Shown: one piece after another, positions 9,104 to 20,627 of the stretch
How the letters are laid out: each line of letters begins with the position of its first letter
Position numbering within the stretch: the stretch's first letter is position 1
From: Drosophila persimilis
Lineage: Eukaryota; Arthropoda; Insecta; Diptera; Drosophilidae
DNA: 64,000 nt
Assembly: GCF_003286085.1 (NCBI RefSeq)
Contig: NW_020825294.1
Span: forward strand, 13,476,501-13,540,500
Reading direction: 5' to 3'
The notes under the pieces: model-generated
Told to the model about the DNA's origin: nothing
The model's input: the letters and a program-made list of their open reading frames with translations, nothing else
Database searches by the model: none
Position numbers and translations under genes: made by a program

Positions 9104-11216
9104 GTGGAAATGTTACATGCGCGCTGTGCATTAATAGCGCTCACGAAGGCCAGTACTGTCAGAAGTTTAAAGCGCTGTCCCCCCACAAATCGCCATAAAG
9201 AAGCCAAGCGACTTTCCTTATATATAAATTGTCTCCGAACAGATCATCGATTAATTCAGTGCACCTCGAGCAACTGTCGTACCTGCGGGGGTAGGCACCT
9301 GTAGCCCTGAAGATACCGCAGCCCAAGGGAAATCAGTGCCGTATACTCCATCTCAGTCTACGCTTTCTGACTCTATGCCGCCTGAGCATACCACTGAGCC
9401 CTCTACTTCAGCGTCTACTTCGTCTACCATTATTGCTCAAGATCTCAATAATAATGTTGTTATACTTGCCACGGCCACGGTTTCGGTCAAAAATCCATCC
9501 GGAGTTTTAGTTCCAGACGAGCGTTGCTGGATTCCGACTCCAAGGTGCATCTAAAAACTTCTCGTTTCGCAAATCATCTTCAGCTTCGAAATATGAAATC
9601 AAGACTGCAGTCTCGGCAACACTAGCTTCGTCACGGATGGATTTTCGGTCAACGTTAGCCTGCTCTCTCATCGCTGCTATTATAGCCTCTGGCATAACCG
9701 ATTGTCAGCCAAGAGGTGGAATTGACACTCAACCTTGAACAATTCATCGAACATACTACTGGCAGATTCGGAGTTTCATAGGCCGCAGTGCCTATGCCAG
9801 GGATACCTTCAATTCAGAAAACGCGCTTGGGATGGGTCGTGTCTGGAGATTGTCTCCGTTTAAAATGTCCCTCTTTGATGGTCTCTCGCGCTCGGGCCGT
9901 AGCTGCTGAGAATAATAGTCCAGAAAATCGCCTTGAGGTGCATCTTCGGAAGTTTTGGGAGATACAGAATTGTAGATTTTTGACCCTTGAGAGAAAGTTA
10001 GATCTCAGTATGATATTTTCATAAAGAAGAACATTGATTTAGGCCATATGTCTCATTTTCCTGCCTAGTCAATCTGTCAACTGCCGATGTTTTTTGCCTC
10101 ACCATTGGGTCATGATGGAAGATAGTTATCCGACCAAAATTCGCGTCGTTTTTTATGGATCCGCTTCAACTTCATCTTGATATTCCCTAAACGACGTTTT
10201 AATAATGGCCGGTACTGTAATCCAAGCCAAACTATTTTATATTCTTACTCGATTTCGATCCCGTTGCGATTACGGGAGATATCTGTAAGATGTATTGATG
10301 TGTAAGAGTATTCTGTGGAGGAACTCCAGGGAAGAGGACTTGCGTGTGTTTCAATTGGATACCGTTACTTATGGGACGAAGCATGCCTCCTATTTATCTG
10401 TGCGAGCGATTCATCAGTTGGCAATAGACGAGCAGAGGGCGTTTCCTGAGCTGAAATTCTTCACCGTGACTTCTACGTGGATGACTTTCATATGTACCAG
10501 ACGGAAGCCGCGGCAAATTTGGTCAGACAACGCAACTAATTTTGTTGGTGCTAGGAATGAGCTGATGGGGTTAAAGCGCCTGGTCCTCAGCGATGACCAT
10601 TAGAAGGCGCTGATGGATTTTGGCTTGGTCGAGGCTATGGACTGGAATTTCATTCCTCCGCGCTTGCCGAATTTCGCTGGTCTTTGGGATGCTGCAGTGA
10701 AGACGGCCAAGTACCACTTCTACCGTGGGACAGGCAATTTGCTTCTTGGATTTGACAAGCTGCATTCGCTGTAATGCCACAGTGATTAATTCAAGACCTT
10801 TAGTTTCAATTTCAGAGAGCCCTGCCGATCTGGATATTCTAACTGCAGCGCATTTCTTGAATGGTGGCCCTCCTGATCCGTATGCTGAGCCTGACGTCAC
10901 GCAGCTAAACTTCGATCGCTGGCAGCGCGTTTCATACCAGCAGCTCTTCTGGTCCCGGTGGAAGGAGGAGTACATCACATCACTGCAGCAGTGCTCAAAG
11001 TGACGGACTGCGAAGCCTACTTAAGCAGTGGCAGATTTGGTTCTTGTCTAGGATGAGAATCTTCCTCCCATGAAGTGGCCACTGGTGAGAGTGGTCGAGC
11101 CTTTGCCTGGACGAGATGGCCTTTCCCGAGTCGCTGTGCTGAAGACGTAATCTGAAATCACCAAGCGCCGTCAGCAAGCTGTGCCTGCTGCCCCTTAAAG
11201 ATGCTGTTGAAAGCCA
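9104..11216 (+). pseudogene. Decayed BEL/Pao gag-pol
   Basis: Scattered fragments in changing frames follow the BEL/Pao order. A gag zinc-knuckle region lies at 9180-9302 (NCRTCGGRHL). A protease-like segment lies at 9430-9590, where the expected D-S-G has become LDSDSK. A linker with TRLGWVVSGD is near 9800. RT follows at 10350-10500, with TVTYGT and, in another frame, FYVDDF. The integrase begins near 10515 (SDNATNFVGARNEL) and continues near 10650-10720 (WNFIPPRLP, with GLWDAA in place of the usual Glu). The C-terminal part at 10770-11150 keeps NSRPLV and LTAAHFLNG. Large parts of RT and the front of integrase are deleted. Many stops and shifts show this is an old copy. It differs from the young BEL at 24410-30609. 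Confidence 0.75.
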
Positions 11217-11476
11217 GGCTTATAACGAGGGGAGCAGCATAAATATTGTAAACTATTGCAACTACAGTGGTGCGGCCCAAAGGAAATGAATTTGGTTGTT
11301 GGTTGTCATTCGCAGTGCCCACTTTAAAGATAATTTGTTACCGCATATACCGCATTACTGGGCTTAGCAGCAGATGACTCGAGCACCTCTAACGCTTTCG
11401 GTCTATCTTACCCTCTCGCTCACATCTAAGCTTGCTGCATAGTGCCCGATAATTTTGCCCGTCAGCCCTTGCATTT
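11217..11476 (+). repeat. Possible 3' LTR remnant of the decayed BEL element
   Basis: A purine-rich tract, AACGAGGGGAG, follows the end of the decayed pol and may be its polypurine tract. The sequence after it up to the INE-1 start would then be LTR. No partner LTR was found, so this is only positional evidence. Confidence 0.3.
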
Positions 11477-12580
11477 TTATACTCGATACTCAAAATGAGG
11501 ATTGGGGTATATTAGATTTGTGGTGAAAATGGATGTGTGTAACGTCCAGAAGGAATCGTTTCCGACCCCATAAAGTATATATATTCTTGATCAGCATCAA
11601 TAGCCGAGTCGATTGAGCCATGTCTGTCTGTCCGTCCGTCCGTCTGTCCGTCTGTCCGTCCCCTTCAGCGCCTAGTGCTCAAAGACTATAAGAGCTAGAG
11701 CAACGATGTTTTGGATCCAGACTTCTGTGATATGTCACTGCTACAAAAATATTTCAAAACTTTGCCCCGCCCGCTTCCGCCCCCACAAAGATCGAAAATC
11801 TGTGGCATCCACAATTTTAAAGATACGAGAAAACCAAAAACGCAGAATCGTAGAGAATGACCATATCTTTTAGACTGCAGAATCTGAATTGGATCGTATT
11901 ATTATTATAGCCAGCATCAAGAAAACAATTTCATTTTTTCTCGCGCTGTCTCTCTCTAACACACACGTAGCATAGGCGGCTTTGCTTAGAGTAAAACATT
12001 AGCGCCTAGATCTCAGAGACTATAAAAGCTAGAGCAACCAAATTTGGTATCCACACTCCTAATATATCGGACCGAGACGAGTTTGTTTCAAAATTTCGCC
12101 ACACCCCCTTCGGCCCCCGCAAAGGATGAAAATCTGGGGATATTCATAACTATTAAGAGACTATTAAGGCTAGAGTAACCAAATTTGGTATCCGCACTTC
12201 TGTTAGATCTCACTATAAAAGGTATATCTCAAAATTTCGCCCCACCCCCTTCCGCCCACACAAAGGACGAAAATCTGTTGCATCCACAATATTGCAGATT
12301 CGAGTAAACTAAAAAAGCAGAATCATAGAGAATGACCATATCTATCCGGTTGCTGAATCTGGATCAGATCGGATCATTTTTGTAGCCAAAAGCAAGAAAA
12401 CAATTTTCAGTGGCTACGCAGCGCCCGACGTCTCGCTCAGACTGATTTTCTGTCTCTCTCGCACTCTTTGTCGTGTCGTTTAATATTAGCGGCGTCTGCC
12501 GGAGGAGAGCCATACTGGCTTAGTATCGGGTATAACTGTAGAGTTGCGGTGTCCGCAGCAACTCACAACGTTCCCCCTCG
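11477..12580 (+). mobile_element. INE-1/DINE-1-like non-autonomous Helitron, copy 1
   Basis: The element runs from TTATACTCGATACTC to CGTTCCCCCTCG. It holds the hallmark INE-1 core: CGTTTCCGACCCCATAAAG, TTGATCAGCATCAATAGCC and a (GTCT/GTCC)n run near 11620-11660. Three related modules of about 150 bp follow, each with a GCTAGAG-type motif and an AAATCTG end. Near the 3' end a GTATCGGGTATAA motif is followed by a hairpin (AGTTGCGG / CCGCAGCAACT) about 14 bp from the terminus, as expected for a Helitron. It makes no protein. Confidence 0.85.
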
Positions 12581-13085
12581 TTAGTTCTGAGCTAATCGTC
12601 GCAGCTATTAGATTAACATCCCCGCATCAACCGTTCAGCCTATTACCTTTAAAACTCGCAACAGTTATTAAAAACGCTTAATAGCTTAAAAATAGCTTAT
12701 AAAATAGCTTATATACATTATATTATATTATATTAGATATTATAATCTATTTGGAGAGGTCGGAGAGTACACTCTTTTCAATATTATTATTTTTACTATT
12801 TTGGATACTTACCTGTTTCAGAAAAAGAAAATACTAGTGGTACGCAGCTTAAAAAATATATTAATATCAAATCCATTTTTTAACCGCTTTTAAAGAGATA
12901 TTTCTTCGTCAGAAATAACCTGGAATTTATATAAGAAGTACAAAATAATATGTTACGTATTTCTATTAAACAAGAATATAATATTGCTAAAAGTAAAAAA
13001 CTGTTAGCAGAAAAAAAAGTGTTCGGCTATGCACCAGCCCATGGCAGCACAAAAAGCAGTTCTCTGAACATAGTGCAGCTTGTTA
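12581..13085. other. AT-rich spacer between two INE-1 copies
   Basis: No gene or recognised repeat is seen. A short low-complexity TATTATAT run lies near 12715-12745. Confidence 0.5.
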
Positions 13086-14187
13086 TTATACCCGATACTC
13101 AAAATGAGTATTGGGGTATATTAGATTTGTGGTAAAAGTGGATGTGTGTAACGTCCAGAAGGAATCGTTTCCGACCCTATAAAGTATATATATTCTTGAT
13201 CAGCATCAATAGCCGAGTCGATTGAGCCATGTCTGTCTGTCCGTCCGTCCGTCTGTCCGTCTGTCCGTCCCCTTCAGCGCCTAGTGCTCAAAGACTATAA
13301 GAGCTAGAGCAACGATGTTTTGGATCCAGACTTCTGTGATATGTCACTGCTACAAAAATATTTCAAAACTTTGCCCCGCCCGCTTCCGCCCCCACAAAGG
13401 ACGAAAATCTGTGGCATCCACATTTTTAAAGATACGATAAAACCAAAAACGCAGAATCGTAGAGAAATACCATATCTTTTAGACTGCAGAATCTGAATTG
13501 GATCGTATTATTATTATAGCCAGCATCAAGAAAACAATTTCATTTTTTCTCGCCCTGTCTCTCTCTAACACACACGTAGCATAGGCGGCTTTGCTTAGAG
13601 TAAAACATTAGCGCCTAGATCTCAGAGACTATAAAAGCTAGAGCAACCAAATTTGGTATCCACACTCCTAATATATCAGACCGAGACGAGTTTGTTTCAA
13701 AATTTCGCCACACCCCCTTCCGCCCCCGGATGCAAATCTGGGGATATTCACAAATCTCAGAGACTATTATGGCTAGAGTAACCAAATTTGGTATCCGCAC
13801 TCCCGTTAGATCTCACTATAAAACGTATATCTCAAAATTTCGACCCACCCCCTTCCGCCCACACAAAGGACGAAAATCTGTTGCATCAACAATATTGCAC
13901 ATTCGAGAAAACTAAAAACGCAGAATCATAAATAATGACCATATCTATCAGGTTGCTGAATCTGGATTAGATCAGATCATTTTTATAGCCAAAAGGAACA
14001 AATCAATTTGCAGTGGCTACGCAGCGCCCGACGTCACGCTCAGACTGATTTTCTGTCTCTCTCGCACGCACTCTTTGTCGTGTCGATTAATATTAGCGGC
14101 GTCTGCCGGAGGAGAGCCATACTGACTTAGTATCGGGTATAACCGTAGAGTTGCGGTGTCCGCAGCAACTCACAACGTTCCCCCTCG
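13086..14187 (+). mobile_element. INE-1/DINE-1-like Helitron, copy 2
   Basis: This copy has the same ends and core as copy 1, with all three internal modules. It starts TTATACCCGATACTC and ends CGTTCCCCCTCG. Identity to copy 1 is very high in the first 500 bp. Both lie in the same orientation about 0.5 kb apart, but their flanks differ, so they appear to be separate insertions. The hairpin lies just before the end. Confidence 0.88.
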
Positions 14188-14462
14188 ATTTTGTTATTGT
14201 TTGGTTGCTTCTCCCTACGCTATTAATCGCTGTATCGTTCGTCACCGGCGAGAGCTTTTCAAATCGACATAAAACAAATAAAGCACTTTATCGCAATCTT
14301 TTTGTTGTTTTGATTATTTGAATCAAACGACTCTGAAGAAAAACTCAGATAAACACATTTCTTAATTTCAGTTCCGTCGCTATCAACAACCATGGCCTAC
14401 ATCGGATGAAGTACATTTACATGGGTGAAGTTGGTAAAGTACAGTCCGTATTTTTCTTTATA
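14188..14462. other. Spacer with a splice-acceptor-like site and a short ATG
   Basis: No ORF of useful length is present. TTAATTTCAG at about 14365 is followed by a leader-like ACAACCATGG (ATG at 14392), but the frame closes after five codons. The stretch is cut by the BEL LTR relic that follows. Confidence 0.3.
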
Positions 14463-14790
14463 CGTGTCCAAAACATAGCTGTAATGTTCTCACACGTATA
14501 GCTAAAGCCCGCAGCTGCACACGCATACAACGATGTGTACCGTTTTACATTGGACCGTCGCATCGCCTGATCTTTCAATTCTCTTTTGGCTCGACTTCTT
14601 TTGTGGAGTGGAAGTCAGTCGAAATCTCTAGATGGAACCAACCGCACGCATAGTTTATACCGCCGCATCATAGACAACCCCCGTTATTCATACACATGTG
14701 TAACATAACCGCCAATCATAAATACTCAATATATGTAAATAAATAAGCTCAATATATTAAAAGATTATACAGTCCACTAATTCATAACCA
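14463..14790 (+). repeat. Diverged, 5'-truncated BEL/Pao LTR
   Basis: This matches the LTRs of the BEL element at 24410-30609 from GTGTCCAAAACATAGCTG to the terminus AATTCATAACCA. It has scattered substitutions and small indels, and it lacks the first quarter of the LTR. No internal BEL sequence is attached, so it is a solo or truncated LTR from an older insertion of the same or a sister family. Confidence 0.8.
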
Positions 14791-15224
14791 ACCAGTTTCC
14801 GAACAAACAGGCGGAAAGTTGATATTAAACGTTTCGTTGCGTAAACTATTGGGGCATTTGGCTTGCTTTAAACACCTATACCGTCTATTACAGTTCTGTG
14901 TCGGGCTCAAATTTCTACAAACATGATCCTCAACCTGTGTAGATAGTTACAGCTTTTGAAGCTGTAAAAGGCGAACACACCATTTTAACAACGAGGTGAT
15001 CATGTAAAATCTTATTAATGGATGTCGTGTGATTGATGATCTTGCTCAATTATTTCTGTTGTTAATCCATATTAAACTGGACCATACAAGAAAAGATTAT
15101 ACGTAGTTTTATCCCAGAAAATTCAAAAAATTTTAATGACTTAGGCCAGAAACTTAAATACCGCAAATTTTGATGTCATGCGAATACTTGAGAAAATTCA
15201 CACATTCAGTTTCTCAGTTTATTC
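14791..15224. other. Non-coding spacer
   Basis: I see no gene, and no repeat family I recognise, between the BEL LTR relic and the CR1 3' end. Confidence 0.5.
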
Positions 15225-16782
15225 TTGGACGTTGACATGAAATTACTGCATCTTTCAAGAGGCGATGCAGTTACTGCACCGTCAAGTGGCCCGTGTGAAA
15301 TCAGCAGAAGGCTGTTACGCGCGGATCCCAGGCAAAACGCAGCCCTCCTCCCGCCCAACCGACCGAGAGGCGCTGCCGCATGACGCACGGTGCGTAGCCG
15401 AACCGAACGCGAACATGCAAGAAAGATAGCTATTGGACTAACATTCGAGGAAAATTAGCACTAAACTTACTAAGAAACTAAGCATGCAATCAAAATACAA
15501 ATACCATTAGAATTACTATTTACTAGTAAGGTGTGTAAGGATTAGTAATTTAATAAGAGGAAGAGAATCAGTGGTGGATATGATATGGAAGAGGGAATTA
15601 TAATCCGAGCATAAGACCCTAAACGGTTTATGCAAGAAATAATTCGATCTACAAAGTGGAAGGAACAATTTCTAGTAAGAATAATAGGAATCGTGAAGTT
15701 TATGCGGCTCAACAGATCAGGGATGTCTATGTCACCTTTGATCAAGTTGTGTATAAAAATCACACCAAGCATTTTAACTAAGGATGGGAGGTTTACTAAT
15801 AGTAGTCTACTAGAGTAAGATGGGAGCCTTACACCCGCATCCCAGTTAAGGCCCCGCAGAGCAAAGAGTAAAAAGTTTTTCTGTACTGATTCTATACGGT
15901 CCTGGTGTACTTTGTACTGAGGGCACCATAGACAGGAGCCGTATTTTAAGATCGGACGAAGAAGCGAGGTATAGAGAGTCTTTGTTATATAGGGGTCGTC
16001 AAATTCCTTTGACCATTATAAACCCAAGCACGCCCATGGCCCTTTTTACCATGGTAGAAATGTGTTCGGAAAACTTTAACTTGGGGTCTAACATAACACC
16101 CAGATCATCCACCAGGGTAATTCTCTCAAGAGAACCACCAAATAGGGTGTAGGGAGCCAACAAACGGCTAGAACGATGAAATGTCATAACTTTGCATTTC
16201 GAGGCATTAAGGTGTAACAAGTTTGCACAACACCATGACTGAAAGCTATTTAGATCGGATTGCAAGCGAGAATGAAATGAAATGTCTTTGTACTGGACAC
16301 AGAGTTTAACATCATCCGCATACATAAGTACTCGAGAGTATGTTACTACTGAAGGCAAGTCATTAATAAAGAGTGTGAAGAGTAAGGGGCCTAGATGGCT
16401 GCCCTGTGGTACTCTCGAAGAAACCTTTACTGGTAAAGAGAGGGAGTTTTTGAAGAGGACTCTTTGAGACCTAGAACAAAGATAGCTAGAAATCCATCTC
16501 AGGAGGTTGGGCGGAAACCCTAAAAGGTCAAGTTTATGTGCTAAATGGGAATGGTTTACAGAGTCGAATGCTTTACTAAAGTCGGTGTAAATAACATCCG
16601 TCTGTAAGTTACCTTGAAAGCCTTTAATAATGAAAGAGGTAAATTCAAACAAGTTCGTGGTGGTTGATCGCCACCTTATAAATCCATGCTGAGTTGGAGA
16701 TATAAGTGACTTGCAGAGATGTTGCAAGTGCGGAGTTAAAACCTTCTCAAACAATTTGGGAATAGCGGATAACTTTGCTATA
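15225..16782 (-). mobile_element. CR1 LINE copy B, 5'-truncated
   Basis: The 3' terminus is at 15225 and the copy runs on the minus strand to 16782, where it stops inside the RT region equivalent to copy A ~6305. It abuts the 3' terminus of copy C within 2-3 bp, giving a head-to-tail pair. It shares with copy C a 5-bp deletion (around 16015) and other small changes absent from copy A. Confidence 0.85.
15542..16782 (-). pseudogene. CR1 ORF2 RT fragment (copy B)
   Basis: On the minus strand this covers the RT from the NLFEFTSF region through TDFSKAFD, GSHLGP and YADD to the C-terminal end at 15542. A 5-bp deletion near 16015 breaks the frame after GVLGFI, and a 10-bp deletion lies near 15670. 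There is no endonuclease part. It is non-functional and serves mainly to show its relation to copy C. Confidence 0.85.
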
Positions 16783-17011
16783 ATCTTGGACGTTGACATG
16801 CAATGACTGCATCTTTCAAGAGGCGATGCAATTACTGCACCGTCAAATGGCCCGTGTGACACCAGCAGAAGGCTGTTACGAGAGCATGCAGTAAAGATAG
16901 CTGTTAGACTAATATTCGAGGAAGATTAGCACAAAAGTTTCTCAGAGAACTAGATATGCATTCAAAATAAACATAAAAATACCGCTACAATAGCTAGTTA
17001 CTAGAAAGGTG

Positions 17012-19279
17012 TGTAAGGATTAGTAATTTAATAAGAGGAAGAGAATCAGTGGTGGATATGATATGGAAGAGGGAATTATAATCCGAGCATAAGACCCTAA
17101 ACGGTTTATGCAAGAAATAATTCGATCTACAAAGTGGAAGGAACAATTTCTAGTAAGAATAATAGGAATCGTGAAGTTTATGCGGCTCAACAGATCAGGG
17201 ATGTCTATGTCACCCTTGATCAAGTTGTGCATAAAAATCACACCAAGCATTTTAACTAAGGATGGGAGGTTTACTAATAGTAGTCTACTAGAGTAAGATG
17301 GGAGTCTTACACCCGCATCACAGTTAAGGCCCCGCAGAGCAAAGAGTAAAAAGTTTTTCTGTACTGATTCTATACGGTCCTGGTGTACTTTGTACTGAGG
17401 GCACCATAGACAGGAGCCGTATTTTAAGATCGGACGAAGAAGCGAGGTATAGAGAGTCTTTGTTATATAGGGGTCGTCAAATTCCTTTGACCATTATAAA
17501 ACCAAGCACGCCCATGGCCTTATTTACCATGGTAGAAATGTGTTCGGAAAACTTTAACTTGGGGTCTAACATAACACCCAGATCATCCACCAGGGTAATT
17601 CTCTCAAGAGAACCACCAAATAGGGTGTAGGGAGCCAACAAACGGCTAGAACGATGAAATGTCATAACTTTGCATTTCGAGGCATTAAGGTGTAACAAGT
17701 TTGCACAACACCATGACTGAAAGCTATTTAGATCAGATTGCAAGCGAGAATGAAATGAAATGTCCTTGTACTGGACACAGAGTTTAACATCATCCGCATG
17801 CATAAGTACTCGAGAGTATGTTAATACCGAAGGCAAGTCATTAATAAAGAGTGTGAAGAGTAAGGAGCCTAGATGGCTACCCTGTGGTACTCCCGAAGAA
17901 ACCTTTACTGGTAAAGAGAGGGAGTTTTTGAAGAGGACTGTTTGAGACCTAGAACAAAGATAGCTAGAAATGCATCTCAGGAGGTTGGGCGGAAACCCTA
18001 AAAGGTCAAGCTTATGCGCTAAAAGGGAATGGTTTACAGAGTCGAATGCTTTACTAATGTCGTTGTAAATAACATCCGTCTGTAAGTTACCTTGAAAGCC
18101 TTTAATAGTGAAAGAGGTAAACTCTAACATGTTAGTGGTGGTTGATCGCCGCCTTATAAATCAATAGACAGGGTGAATAGTTTAAGCAATGGTCCACACA
18201 GAGCCTCGGCACAGTACCTGAGTACACAACCTGGAACCCCGTCTGGACCCGGTGAAAACACCGGCATTGAGCATTAAGAACTGAAAAGTTTGACCGAGCT
18301 ATTACATAGCGAGAGTGAGAAGTAGGAGAACCCACTTCTTGAAATTTTTTAAAAAGTCTTGATTTTAAGTTTTTTAGACTGGATAACTCTTTGGTAAACC
18401 AAGGGGGTTTTCCAGATCTAATCGGACAAGAAAGCGGGACACAAGAATAAAAAAATGGGCCAAGAGCATTGTAAAAAATGTTTGTGCCTTTTATGACATC
18501 AGTGCACAAGTACAAGTACAATCAAAATCCCTAATGAGGTTATTAAGCTTCGCAAACTCGGCTTTACGAAAGCAGCGGACACGTTCAGGTAGTCTACTCC
18601 ACCGATCCAATACAGTTGGTAATATATCTAGCGACACCTCGAAAGTAGGGTGGTACTATGGTACACTACACTATGGTACACTATGGTCGGATCCGATGCA
18701 AAGAATAGATCAACAAATCGACCCAAGGAATTTTTCACATGGTTGACTTGAGACAGGGACAGGTCAAGCAACCAATCAACAAAATCATGTCGTGACATGT
18801 GCACTAGGTTACTAGACTCGTTTACCGAAGACCAAACAGTTCCTGGCAAGTTGAAGTCACCAAGAACTATCATACGATCTTTATCAGATAGCGAGGAAGA
18901 AACAGCGGTTAAAGCGGACAAATGCTGCTCATAAATAGAGATATCCGAAGAAGGTGGAATATACGAGCAAGTAATGAATATAGCGAAAGCGGGAAGAATC
19001 AGTTTTACACACAGGAATTCCAGTTCCGGCTGAGCCTGGATTGTGAAGTGTTCCGCCGTGAAGTTAGAGTCCACTGCAATCAGAACTCCTGCACGTCGAG
19101 ACGAGCGGTTTTTCCCAAAAGTTGACCTGCCAAAACCTCGGAACTAAGAAAGTCCGGCTTTAACCAGGTTTCAGTATACACAATAAAGTGAGAAGCAAAT
19201 GCAACACTATCCCGGAAAAGAATGCTAAGCTTACTACGTAAGCCTCTAACATTTTGATACGTTACTAAAAGAGAAGTTA
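17012..19279 (-). pseudogene. CR1 ORF2 pseudogene (copy C)
   Basis: The minus-strand order from 19279 downwards is endonuclease (GDFNLPGTVW near 18860), linker, RT with YADD-type motif near 17800, and C-terminus at 17020. The RT active site reads HADD instead of YADD. Deletions near 18275 and 18165 remove the segments equivalent to copy A ~5815-6105 and ~6215-6400. An ACTATGGTACACT-type duplication lies at 18650-18690, and the 5-bp deletion near 17495 is shared with copy B. No functional product is expected. Confidence 0.85.
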
Positions 19280-20160
19280 GTTTTTTGGAAAGGTGGAAGC
19301 AAGACGGGAAGTTGAGGAAGAGGAAGTTGAGGTTGAGGGTGGCACACTGGAAAGATTTGTAAGGGATATGGGGGGCCTATTCTTCTTCTTAGCCTTAAAC
19401 TCCTTCACCACCAAATGCTCCTGCCAAAATTTGGCGGAGCAAATGGTGTCAAATTGAGTTGGGGAGATGCTTATCTTAAACGAGGCTATCTCCCTGGCAT
19501 AAGAGAAGTTAAATTTCTCCACCTTTAAACCCACGGATTTTATTTTGCTTTGAATAAAAGCAATTACATCATTAGATGTGAGGTCAGGGGCCGCGACACA
19601 AAAACTTGTCGTTTTGGTGGGACTCCCAACAGTGGTTTAGTCACCACAGGTCTAGTACCTGTGGTGGCAATATCCGGAGGTCCGGAACGTCTATTTACTG
19701 ATGGGATCGGGATAGACGGGACAACTAGCGAACGTGCGGACACCACGGACACGGACGCTGCAAACGTACTTGGCTGCACATTCTCCGAGGCGATGAATGC
19801 GGCTACCAAATCTGTATCGCCAGCAGCTGTCGTTGCCCTTGGAGTGGCAAACGAGATCAACTGCTGCACACTTGGAGGGGTCGGAGTCAGTTTTTCGGCG
19901 GCGCACGGCTGAGTGACGGTTGGCACTTGTAGATCCCGCGGAGTGACCTTTTTACGTCTCGGAGACTCATTCAGCAGTTGCAGACTGCCAAAAATGAGAT
20001 TCCATGGCTAGGAGCCGATCGTGTTGCTTTTTAAAGCCAACGGTCAGCTCCCTAAAGCCCTTTCGCGTCTGCCTCATAAAAGCCACCATGTCATTCTTCA
20101 CCGCACGGCAGGCCTCGCAACTGTAATGCAACCCATTACGTTTGGCTATAGCAATGGTAT
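19277..20160 (-). pseudogene. CR1 ORF1 pseudogene (copy C)
   Basis: The C-terminal half matches copy A ORF1, including the RRM-like domain and the Ser-rich tail with the conserved A AAA AAC TAA end (minus strand, 19277-19286). The zinc-finger region is deleted: the sequence jumps from AIAKRNGLHYSCEACRA straight into the 5' UTR. A frameshift near 19590 separates the Pro-rich part from the RRM-like part. Confidence 0.8.
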
Positions 20161-20627
20161 CAGACCAATGTGCCAGACAACGCTCAAAGTGGAATTGGTA
20201 AAAAATGAGAGCAGAGTGGAGAGCGGTTATAGCGAGCGGTACTGAGTAGAGAGCGCTATTGCTCAGAAAGTTTAAAGAGAAAGAGAAAGAACAGTTATTG
20301 AAGTTGAGGTGATAGCGAGAGAGTGCTAAAACAACAAAAGCTACAAGACGAGAGACGAGAGTTGTAATGCAATGTAATTTACTCACGTCAACAACACAAA
20401 CACAACAACCCGACGCCGAACAATTTTAAGTTCAATAAATAATAATTAAACACAAATCAAAAGGCATGCACTCGCGGAATAGAATAGGTCTCCAGATAGT
20501 AGGTGGATTAGGAAGGTATTTACTGTTTATTTAGGAAAACACCGGTTGTTTATGTAAAACAAATGGAAAATATGCGGTGCGCAAAACAAAAACGCGTCTG
20601 ATCTACGAAAGAGAACGAATGCGAGTT

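Larger units (their letters stand above)
16785..20619 (-). mobile_element. CR1 LINE copy C, near full length but deleted and broken
   Basis: This minus-strand copy runs from the conserved 3' terminus at 16785 to the 5' end CGAAAGAGAACGAA at 20619, matching the start of copy A. It lacks the GC-rich block of the 3' UTR. It also lacks part of ORF2 between endonuclease and RT (around 18165 and 18275) and the N-terminal zinc-finger part of ORF1. Confidence 0.85.

Noticed and set aside
11620..11660. (GTCT/GTCC)n array as a CRISPR-like or satellite repeat
   Set aside because: It is a normal part of INE-1 elements and recurs in each copy.
11477..14187. INE-1 copies read as solo LTRs of the gypsy-like element
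   Set aside because: One copy lies directly after a gypsy-like leader and could look like its LTR. But a real LTR end and PBS stand before it at 49883-49893, the core sequence is that of INE-1, and the 3' end has a Helitron-type hairpin.
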